Of a stretch of DNA of 48,174 nt, positions 42,649-48,174 are shown piece after piece. Below the pieces are notes generated by a model. That model worked only from the letters and a program-made list of their open reading frames with translations, made no database searches and was not told the origin of the DNA. This DNA comes from Streptomyces sp. NRRL S-118 (GTDB lineage: Bacteria > Actinomycetota > Actinomycetes > Streptomycetales > Streptomycetaceae), in contig NZ_KL591013.1 in NCBI RefSeq assembly GCF_000716335.1, positions 173,678 to 221,851 of the forward strand. Reading direction: 5' to 3'. Each line of letters starts with the position of its first letter. Positions within the stretch are counted from its first letter, which is position 1. The translations under genes were made by a program, and so were the position numbers.

Positions 42649-42654
42649 ATCGTA
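42649..42654 (-). promoter_or_regulatory. -10 box of leaderless cysteine-leader promoter
   Basis: TACGAT on the minus strand, separated by six bases from the leader ATG at 42642. The spacing places the transcription start on the A of ATG. No strong -35 is visible. Confidence 0.55.
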
Positions 42655-42684
42655 TCGATTCCCGGTCCGGGTTCCCGAGTGTGA

Positions 42685-42721
42685 TCTCGCATGACGGACG
42701 TTTTGCGCCCGTCATGCGAGA
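42685..42721 (-). terminator. Terminator after mec
   Basis: Perfect 13-bp arms TCTCGCATGACGG / CCGTCATGCGAGA around an 11-base centre, 8 bases after the mec stop. It isolates mec from the leader-cysO-cysM transcript. Confidence 0.8.
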
Positions 42722-42729
42722 CGGGCGCC

Positions 42730-43152
42730 TCAGTAGGCGTCGACGACCTCGACCTCTTCCTCGGCGATCTCGCCGTCCACGATCCGGTACGAGCGGAACT
42801 GGAAGGGCCCCGCCCCGTCGGTGTCCGCCGTGGAGACGAGCACGTAGTGCGCGCCGGGCTCGTTGGCGTACGAGACGTCGGTCCGCGAGGGGTAGGCCTC
42901 GGTGGCGGTGTGCGAGTGGTAGATGACGACCGGCTCCTCGTCGCGGTCGTCCATCTCGCGGTAGAGCTTCAGCAGGTCGCCCGAGTCGAACTCGTAGAAG
43001 GTGGGCGAGCGGGCGGCGTTGAGCATCGGGATGAAGCGTTCGGGGCGGCCCGAGCCGGCCGGGCCCGCGACCACGCCGCAGGCCTCGTCCGGGTGGTCCT
43101 CGCGTGCGTGCGCGACGATCTGGTCGTAGAGGGCCCGTGTGATGGTCAGCAT
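42730..43152 (-). CDS. mec: JAMM-type CysO-cysteine peptidase Mec
   Basis: 140 aa from ATG 43152 (142 from 43158). M67/JAMM zinc metallopeptidase: catalytic Glu in HPDEACGVV, then HSHTATEAYPSRTD, the H-x-H-x(n)-S-x2-D zinc motif. In mycobacteria Mec releases cysteine from the CysO-Cys adduct, and JAMM proteins of this type can also trim carrier C-termini. No Shine-Dalgarno precedes either start; TATCCT lies seven bases before 43152, favouring a leaderless start there. Confidence 0.9.
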   Translation of the reverse strand: MLTITRALYDQIVAHAREDHPDEACGVVAGPAGSGRPERFIPMLNAARSPTFYEFDSGDLLKLYREMDDRDEEPVVIYHSHTATEAYPSRTDVSYANEPGAHYVLVSTADTDGAGPFQFRSYRIVDGEIAEEEVEVVDAY

Positions 43153-43172
43153 GGGCATCAGGATAAGCGGAG

Positions 43173-43209
43173 GGGCCCGCCCGTACCGAGGGTTGGTACG
43201 GGCGGGCCC
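43173..43209 (-). terminator. Terminator after amino-acid permease
   Basis: Perfect 15-bp stem GGGCCCGCCCGTACC / GGTACGGGCGGGCCC with a 7-base loop, 34 bases after the permease stop on the minus strand. Confidence 0.85.
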
Positions 43210-43243
43210 ATATGCTGGACGGCGCCGGGAGGCGTCCGCGGTT

Positions 43244-44668
43244 CTACCGCTTGAAGGACGCGTTCTCCGGGTTGCGCGCCTTGAGCACCAGGTAGGACAC
43301 GCCCAGGATCAGGGCCCACAGCGGGGCACAGTACAGCGAGACCCGGGCCTCCTCGTCGACGCCCATCATCACGATGACGCCGAGGATGAACAGCAGGGCG
43401 AACCAGCTGGTGTAGGGGGCGCCGGGCGCCTTGAACGAGGACTGCGGCAGCTCACCGCGGTCGGCCCTGGCCCGGTAGCGGATCTGCGAGACCAGGATCA
43501 TGATCCAGGCCCACATGCCGGAGATGGTGGCGAACGAGACGACCTTCTCGAAGGCGTCGCCGGGCCACTGGTAGTTGATCCACACGCCGACCAGCATCAG
43601 CCCGGCCGAGAAGGTGGTGCCGATCAGCGGCGTGCCCGACTTCGTCAGCCGGGTGAAGAGCGCCGGGCCCTGCCCGTTGAGGGCGAGGTCGCGCAGCATG
43701 CGGCCGGTGGAGTACATGCCCGAGTTGCAGGAGGACAGGGCGGCGGTCAGCACCACGAAGTTCACGATCGCGGCGCCGACGCCGAGGCCCATCTGCTCGA
43801 AGGCGGCGACGAACGGCGAGACGCCGGGCTGGAAGTGCGTCCACGGCACGACCGACAGGATCATGATCAGCGCGCCGACGTAGAAGACGGCGATGCGCCA
43901 CGGCACCGTGTTGATGGCCTTGGGCAGGGTCTTCTCGGGGTCCTTGGACTCACCGGCGGTGACGCCGACGAGCTCGACGGCGAGGAAGGCGAACATCACG
44001 ATCTGCAGGGTCATGACGGTGCCGCCGATGCCCTTGGGGAAGAAGCCGCCGTCGGCCCACAGGTGGGTCACGGAGGCGGTGTCGCCCGCGTCGGAGAAGC
44101 CGAGGGTGAGGATGCCGGCGCAGATCAGGATCATGCCGATGATGGCGGTCACCTTGACCATCGAGAACCAGAACTCCAGCTCGCCGAAGAGCTTCACGGA
44201 GATCAGGTTCGCGCCGTACAGGACGATCGTGAAGACGAGGGCGGAGACCCACTGCGGGATGTCCCACCAGTACGTCATGTACGTGGCGGCCGCGGTGACC
44301 TCGGTGATGCCGGTGACCACCCAGAAGAGCCAGTAGGTCCAGCCGGTGACGAAGCCGGCGAAGGGGCCGACGAACTCGCGGGCGTACTCCGAGAAGGAGC
44401 CGGAGACCGGTCGGTACATGAGCAGCTCGCCCAGGGCCCGCATGATGAAGAAGATCACGAGGCCGGCGATGGCGTACGCCAGGATGAGGCTGGGGCCGGC
44501 CTTGGAGATGGCCTTGCCCGCGCCGAGGAAGAGCCCGGTGCCGATGGCTCCGCCGATCGCGATCATCTGGATCTGACGGGCGCCGAGGCCTCGCTGGTAG
44601 CCCTCGCCGTCGGCGGCCGCGGCCTTGCCGGACGCGTTGTCGTGCTGGTCGACCTGCATTGAGGTCAT
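43244..44668 (-). CDS. APC-family amino-acid permease (CycA/GabP-like)
   Basis: 474 aa, twelve TMs, AAT subfamily of APC proton symporters. It begins YQRGLGARQIQMIAIGGAIGTGLFLGAGKAI (the unwound TM1 GAIGTGLF signature), then FIMRALGELLMYRPVSGSFSEYA and VELVGVTAGESKDPEKTLPKAIN, typical of CycA, GabP, AnsP and related permeases. Substrate cannot be fixed between D-Ala/Ser/Gly, GABA, Asn or others. ATG 44668 was chosen; a second ATG nine bases later is possible. The long upstream frame runs over a terminator and is rejected. An inverted repeat at 44774-44800 may be its operator. Confidence 0.9.
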   Translation of the reverse strand: MTSMQVDQHDNASGKAAAADGEGYQRGLGARQIQMIAIGGAIGTGLFLGAGKAISKAGPSLILAYAIAGLVIFFIMRALGELLMYRPVSGSFSEYAREFVGPFAGFVTGWTYWLFWVVTGITEVTAAATYMTYWWDIPQWVSALVFTIVLYGANLISVKLFGELEFWFSMVKVTAIIGMILICAGILTLGFSDAGDTASVTHLWADGGFFPKGIGGTVMTLQIVMFAFLAVELVGVTAGESKDPEKTLPKAINTVPWRIAVFYVGALIMILSVVPWTHFQPGVSPFVAAFEQMGLGVGAAIVNFVVLTAALSSCNSGMYSTGRMLRDLALNGQGPALFTRLTKSGTPLIGTTFSAGLMLVGVWINYQWPGDAFEKVVSFATISGMWAWIMILVSQIRYRARADRGELPQSSFKAPGAPYTSWFALLFILGVIVMMGVDEEARVSLYCAPLWALILGVSYLVLKARNPENASFKR

Positions 44669-44773
44669 GGTTCTGGTGCGCCTTTCTCCACGCTGATCCC
44701 CCCGGATATGGATGGAGTGCCACCGGCGGTCCGCCGGCCCGAGCGCACCCGGGGACATGGGTGGCGTTCCCGG

Positions 44774-44800
44774 GCGATCGTGAAGATTTACCACGATCGC
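44774..44800. promoter_or_regulatory. Inverted repeat upstream of permease
   Basis: GCGATCGTG (44774-44782) and CACGATCGC (44792-44800), perfect 9-bp arms around nine AT-rich bases. About 105 bp before the permease start. Looks like a repressor operator; regulator unknown. Confidence 0.5.
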
Positions 44801-44835
44801 ACTCGTGATCGAGATGGAGGAAAGCAGGCCAAAAA

Positions 44836-44860
44836 GCCCCTCTTTCAACCAAAGAGGGGC
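44836..44860 (-). terminator. Intrinsic terminator after DUF2017 gene
   Basis: Minus-strand stem GCCCCTCTTT / AAAGAGGGGC with a 5-base loop followed by TTTTT. Ends the clpS-DUF2017 transcript about 80 bases after its last stop and protects the permease promoter. Confidence 0.88.
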
Positions 44861-44937
44861 GTCTTGGTAATCTGATCGTTATGCGGATCTGAGCGTCCGC
44901 TGAGCGAACATGATCGCCGCGGTGGACCCGGCGAGGG

Positions 44938-45516
44938 TCAGGGCATCAGCGTCTCGACGAGCGTCTCCTGCAGTGCACCCAGCCAGAGGTACGCCATCAC
45001 CATCGGCTTGCGCGGGTCGGAGTCCGGCAGCCGGTAGAGGTCGTCGTTCTCGTCCTCGTCGGTGACCTCCAGCCGGGTGCCGATGGTCAGCCGCAGATCG
45101 TTCAGCGCGCCGAGCCAGTGGCGGGAGTCCTCGGCGGACAGCTTCAGCACCGCGCCGCCCTCCCCCGCCACGCCGAGCGCGTCGAGGCTCCGCACCACGG
45201 CGACGGCGTCCTGGCGCTTGCGGGCGCGCAGATCGTTCTCGGTGAAGCGGCGGAACTCGGCGGAGGCGGCGCGCAGCTCCTCGTCGTCGTCCGCGTACGC
45301 GTTCGGGAAGAGCCGGGCCAGCGCCGGGTCGGCCGGCGGCTCGCTCGGGCCGTCGCGGAACAGCGCGGCCAGCGGGTCCTCACCCTGGGCCGGCTGGTCG
45401 CCGGGGCCGATCAGCTCCAGCAGCTGCACCGCCAGGGAGCGGAGGATGGAGACCTCGACCTCGTCGAGGGGGACGGCCGCGCCGCCGCCCGGCAGCGCCT
45501 CGAAGTGCCCGCTCAT
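44938..45516 (-). CDS. DUF2017 family protein
   Basis: 192 aa, cytosolic, acidic. GGGAAVPLDEVEVSILRSLAVQLLELIG at the start and DPRKPMVMAYLWLGALQETLVETLMP at the end are typical of actinobacterial DUF2017, nearly always encoded directly after clpS. Its stop-start contact with clpS is TGATG, so the two are translationally coupled. Function unknown; linkage suggests a role in the ClpS/ClpC N-degron pathway. Confidence 0.9.
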   Translation of the reverse strand: MSGHFEALPGGGAAVPLDEVEVSILRSLAVQLLELIGPGDQPAQGEDPLAALFRDGPSEPPADPALARLFPNAYADDDEELRAASAEFRRFTENDLRARKRQDAVAVVRSLDALGVAGEGGAVLKLSAEDSRHWLGALNDLRLTIGTRLEVTDEDENDDLYRLPDSDPRKPMVMAYLWLGALQETLVETLMP

Positions 45517-45821
45517 CAGCCGCGGTCCTGGGAGAGCGTCGCCCACAGCCCGTACCCGTGCATCGCCTGCACGTCTCGCTCCATTTCCTCGCGGGTGCCG
45601 CTGGACACCACGGCCCGGCCCTTGTGGTGCACGTCGAGCATCAGCTTGTGCGCCTTGTCCTTGGAGTAGCCGAAGTACGCCTGGAACACGTACGTCACGT
45701 AGCTCATGAGGTTGACCGGATCGTTGTGCACGATCGTCACCCACGGCACGTCGGGTTCGGCGACGGCGAACGACTCTTCGGCCGCTTCGGGGCGTTCGAT
45801 CTCAGTAGGAGCAACACTCAC
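45516..45821 (-). CDS. clpS: ClpS, ATP-dependent Clp protease adaptor
   Basis: 101 aa. Adaptor delivering N-degron substrates (Leu, Phe, Trp, Tyr N-termini) to ClpCP. Core [46 protein letters not shown] has the HND-P substrate pocket and the ClpC-contacting helix. C-terminal [22 protein letters not shown] matches actinobacterial ClpS. GTG start at 45821 without an obvious Shine-Dalgarno. Divergent from pncB with a shared 104-bp promoter region. Confidence 0.95.
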   Translation of the reverse strand: MSVAPTEIERPEAAEESFAVAEPDVPWVTIVHNDPVNLMSYVTYVFQAYFGYSKDKAHKLMLDVHHKGRAVVSSGTREEMERDVQAMHGYGLWATLSQDRG

Positions 45822-45888
45822 TCAGCCAATGCTGCCACTGGGGGTGGGGGGTCGCACAAACCGGCCGGGCAAACGGCGTTCAGAGAAA

Positions 45889-45903
45889 TCGTCACTCTGA
45901 CGA
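45889..45903. promoter_or_regulatory. Palindrome in pncB/clpS promoter
   Basis: TCGTCA-CTC-TGACGA, a 15-bp perfect palindrome that ends 10 bases before the pncB -10 (TAGCAT, 45914-45919). Its position over the -35 region suits a repressor. The binding protein is unknown; it does not match an NAD-related operator I recognise. Confidence 0.45.
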
Positions 45904-45913
45904 GTATTCGGGG

Positions 45914-45919
45914 TAGCAT
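45914..45919 (+). promoter_or_regulatory. -10 box of leaderless pncB promoter
   Basis: TAGCAT (TAnnnT) six bases before the pncB ATG at 45926, with no Shine-Dalgarno in between, predicts a transcript that starts at the ATG. Confidence 0.55.
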
Positions 45920-45925
45920 CGTCGT

Positions 45926-47254
45926 ATGAATGCTGCGGATCTTGGGCTGCCGGTGGACGTGCCGTCTACCGCGCTCTTCACCGACCAGTACGAGCTGACC
46001 ATGCTCCAGGCGGCGCTGCGGGGCGGGACCGCCGACCGGCGCTCGGTCTTCGAGGTCTTCACCCGGCGCCTGCCGGAGGGCCGCCGCTACGGTGTCGTGG
46101 CCGGCACCGGCCGCGTCCTGGACGCCGTGGAGAACTTCCGCTTCGACGCGGGCGTCCTCGGGTTCCTGCGCGAACACGGCATCGTCGACGAGCCGACCCT
46201 CGCCTGGCTGGCGGACTACCGCTTCAGCGGGGACATCTGGGGCTACCCCGAGGGCGAGGTCTACTTCCCCGGCTCGCCGATCCTGCGCGTCGAGGGCTCC
46301 TTCGCCGAGTGCGTGCTGCTCGAGACGGTGGTCCTGTCGATCCTCAACCACGACTCGGCCATCGCGGCCGCCGCCTCCCGGATGTCCTCGGCGGCCGGCG
46401 GCCGGCGGCTGATCGAGATGGGCGCGCGCCGCACGCACGAGCTGTCCGCGGTCGCCTCGGCCCGCGCCGCGTACGTCGGCGGCTTCGACTCCACCTCCGA
46501 CCTGGCGGCCGGCTTCCGCTACGGCATCCCGACCGTGGGCACGTCCGCGCACGCCTTCACGCTGCTGCACGACACCGAGCGCGACGCCTTCCGCGCCCAG
46601 GTGGAGTCCCTGGGCCGCGGGACGACGCTGCTGGTCGACACGTACGACGTCGCCGAGGCGGTGCGCACCGCCGTGGAGGTGGCCGGGCCCGAGCTGGGCG
46701 CGGTGCGCATCGACTCCGGCGACCTGCTACTGGTCGCGCACCGGGTGCGCCAGCAGCTGGACGAGCTGGGCGCGCGCGACACGCGGATCATCGTCACCTC
46801 CGACCTGGACGAGTACGCCATCGCCTCGCTGGCGGCCGCGCCCGTGGACGCGTACGGCGTGGGTACGCAGCTGGTCACCGGCAGCGGCCACCCCACCTGC
46901 TCCATGGTGTACAAGCTCGTCGCCCGCGCCGAGTCCGCGGACCCGCGGGCCCCGCTGCAGCCGGTGGCGAAGAAGTCGCTGGGCGGCAAGATGTCGATCG
47001 GCGGCCGCAAGTGGGCCGCGCGGCGCCCCGGTGCGGACGGGACCGCCGAGGCGGAGGTCGTCGGCACGGGCCCGGTCCCGCCGGAGCTCGCCGGCCGCCA
47101 GCTCCTGGCCGAACTGGTCAAGGGCGGCGAGATCGTGGCCCGCGAGCCGCTGGACGCGGCGCGCGAGCGGCACATCGCGGCGCGCGCGGGGCTGCCGATG
47201 TCGGCCACGCAGCTCTCGCGCGGCGAGCCCGTCATCCCGACGGAGTACCTCTGA
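45926..47254 (+). CDS. pncB: Nicotinate phosphoribosyltransferase
   Basis: 442 aa. Preiss-Handler enzyme converting nicotinate and PRPP to NAMN in NAD salvage. TALFTDQYELTMLQAAL is the family start; SVFEVFTRRLPEGRRYGVVAGTGRVL, the GARRTHELSA stretch, FDSTSDLAAGFRYGIPTVGTSAHAF and the PRPP/base site VRIDSGDLLLVAHRVRQQLDELG are all present, and DAYGVGTQLVTG ends the barrel. Probably co-regulated with pncA 127 bp downstream, which supplies nicotinate. Confidence 0.95.
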   Translation: MNAADLGLPVDVPSTALFTDQYELTMLQAALRGGTADRRSVFEVFTRRLPEGRRYGVVAGTGRVLDAVENFRFDAGVLGFLREHGIVDEPTLAWLADYRFSGDIWGYPEGEVYFPGSPILRVEGSFAECVLLETVVLSILNHDSAIAAAASRMSSAAGGRRLIEMGARRTHELSAVASARAAYVGGFDSTSDLAAGFRYGIPTVGTSAHAFTLLHDTERDAFRAQVESLGRGTTLLVDTYDVAEAVRTAVEVAGPELGAVRIDSGDLLLVAHRVRQQLDELGARDTRIIVTSDLDEYAIASLAAAPVDAYGVGTQLVTGSGHPTCSMVYKLVARAESADPRAPLQPVAKKSLGGKMSIGGRKWAARRPGADGTAEAEVVGTGPVPPELAGRQLLAELVKGGEIVAREPLDAARERHIAARAGLPMSATQLSRGEPVIPTEYL

Positions 47255-47381
47255 CCGGCGACCGCCGGCGGGGCGGTCCGCCGGGCCCCCTCCCGCCGGG
47301 CGGGCGAAGTCTCTAGGCTCGGTGGCATCCCCGACCGAAGCCGGCCGTCGACCGCTCCCCCACCACCGAAGGACACCCGCC

Positions 47382-47969
47382 ATGCACCGCGCATTGATCG
47401 TCGTGGACGTTCAGAACGACTTCTGCGAGGGCGGCAGCCTCGCGGTGGCGGGGGGCGCGGACGTCGCCGCCGCCATCACGGACCTGATCGGCGAGGCCGC
47501 CGGGGCCGTGTACCGGCACGTGGTGGCCACCCGGGACCACCACGTCGACCCGGGCGGCCACTTCTCCGAGACCCCCGACTACGTCAGCTCCTGGCCGCGG
47601 CACTGCGTGGCCGGTACGGAGGGCGTGGGCTTCCACCCGAACTTCGCCCCCGCGGTCGCCTCGGGCGCGATCGACGCGGTCTTCGACAAGGGCGCGTACG
47701 AGGCCGCGTACAGCGGCTTCGAGGGCGCGGACGAGAACGGCGTCCCGCTCGCGCGGTGGCTGCGCGAGCGGGAGGTGAGCGAGGTCGACGTGGTGGGCAT
47801 CGCCACGGACCACTGCGTGCGCGCCACGGCGCTGGACGCGGCCCGCGAGGGCTTCGGAACCCAGGTGCTCCTGGACCTGACGGCGGGCGTCTCCGCGGAG
47901 ACCACCCAGCGCGCCCTGGACGAGCTGCGCGCGGCGGGCGTCGAACTGACCGGCAAGCCGGTCGTCTGA
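47382..47969 (+). CDS. pncA: Nicotinamidase (isochorismatase fold)
   Basis: 195 aa. Deamidates nicotinamide to nicotinate, feeding PncB. Catalytic triad D9 (VVDVQNDF), K103 (FDKGAYEAAYSGFEG) and C145 (IATDHCVRATALDA); metal ligands around D52, H54 and H60 (TRDHHVDPGGHF) and H74 (WPRHC). AAGGA nine bases before ATG 47382 fixes the start; the longer upstream frame overlaps pncB and is rejected. Pairing pncB-pncA makes a compact NAD salvage unit. Confidence 0.95.
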   Translation: MHRALIVVDVQNDFCEGGSLAVAGGADVAAAITDLIGEAAGAVYRHVVATRDHHVDPGGHFSETPDYVSSWPRHCVAGTEGVGFHPNFAPAVASGAIDAVFDKGAYEAAYSGFEGADENGVPLARWLREREVSEVDVVGIATDHCVRATALDAAREGFGTQVLLDLTAGVSAETTQRALDELRAAGVELTGKPVV

Positions 47970-48174
47970 CAGCCCGAGCCGCAGGGAGCCGCGCCGGTCC
48001 GGCAGGAGCCGGGAAGGCCCCGGGGTCTGTCGTGTGGATCGGGCTGGATCGGGCTGGATCGGGGAGTGGCGTCCGGCGCCGTGCATCGCAAGGCGGAGGA
48101 GGGAGCCACTACGGAGCATGGGCGACCGACGACAACGCCGCGAGGTGCGGTGTCCGGACACCACGAGCCCAGCA
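47970..48174. other. 3' flank of pncA to window end
   Basis: No firm gene. A 10-bp unit GGATCGGGCT is repeated in tandem at 48036-48064 (two full copies and a partial). A frame opens at ATG 48118 after GGAGGAGGGAG and is still open at the window end; it is too short to judge. Confidence 0.4.

Noticed and set aside
43153..43209. Riboswitch before mec
   Set aside because: The hairpin here is a simple 15-bp terminator following the permease; no conserved aptamer features are seen.

Overview
This is a high-GC actinobacterial chromosome segment, almost certainly from Streptomyces. The evidence is pervasive G/C at third codon positions, many GTG starts, long antisense open frames caused by GC bias, and gene sets typical of the genus: cslA-glxA-cslZ, nagF/nagE1/nagE2 with DasR-type operators, mec-cysO-cysM with a cysteine leader peptide, and class E and class F sortases. 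It looks like ordinary core chromosome. One stretch (about 17.6-22.0 kb) is visibly less GC-rich and reads as an accessory, defence-like insertion.

Layout. 0-5.7 kb: tRNA-Lys with a strong terminator, then the polysaccharide module (GT2 synthase CslA, copper-radical oxidase GlxA and, convergently, GH6 lipoprotein CslZ). 5.7-9.3 kb: class F sortase with a secreted partner, a HAD phosphatase, a repeat-bearing intergenic stretch and an LPRTG-anchored surface protein. 9.7-12.9 kb: ROK regulator divergent from a Gfo/Idh/MocA oxidoreductase and a UPF0303 protein, with a 27-bp dyad between them, then a small secreted protein. 12.9-16.9 kb: FAH-family hydrolase, YidC/Oxa1 insertase, small membrane protein, class E sortase and SEC-C protein. 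17.1-22.7 kb: Excalibur lipoprotein, then a divergent pair formed by an MrcB-N/PD-(D/E)XK-like protein and a PLD-like/SF2 helicase/DUF3427 protein, then an AbiEi-like protein. 22.8-31.1 kb: small membrane proteins, DUF445 protein, a three-gene ABC-2 exporter and a class A PBP.

31.2-34.5 kb: Gdx/SugE guanidinium exporter preceded by a probable guanidine-III riboswitch, GroES-like and DUF3618 proteins, Bcp peroxidase, two overlapping HNH genes, and an odd tRNA with a Leu(UAG) anticodon but class I shape. 34.5-40.5 kb: RdgB and Rph (nucleotide/RNA housekeeping), the GlcNAc PTS (NagF, NagE1, NagE2) with three DasR-type dre sites, and an MBL-fold hydrolase. 40.6-43.2 kb: membrane-tethered MazF-like protein and the CysM/CysO/Mec cysteine pathway with a probably leaderless cysteine-attenuator peptide inside the operon. 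43.2-48.2 kb: amino-acid permease, DUF2017-ClpS, and NAD salvage genes pncB and pncA.

The most interesting candidates are the helicase/nuclease pair with its cluster of GTGA/TCAC half-sites, the guanidine-III riboswitch whose switching strand can also pair next to the gdx start codon, the leaderless cysteine leader peptide together with a CysO ending in GG-Met-Arg, and the class I tRNA-Leu(UAG). All assignments come from reading the sequence; no database search was possible.
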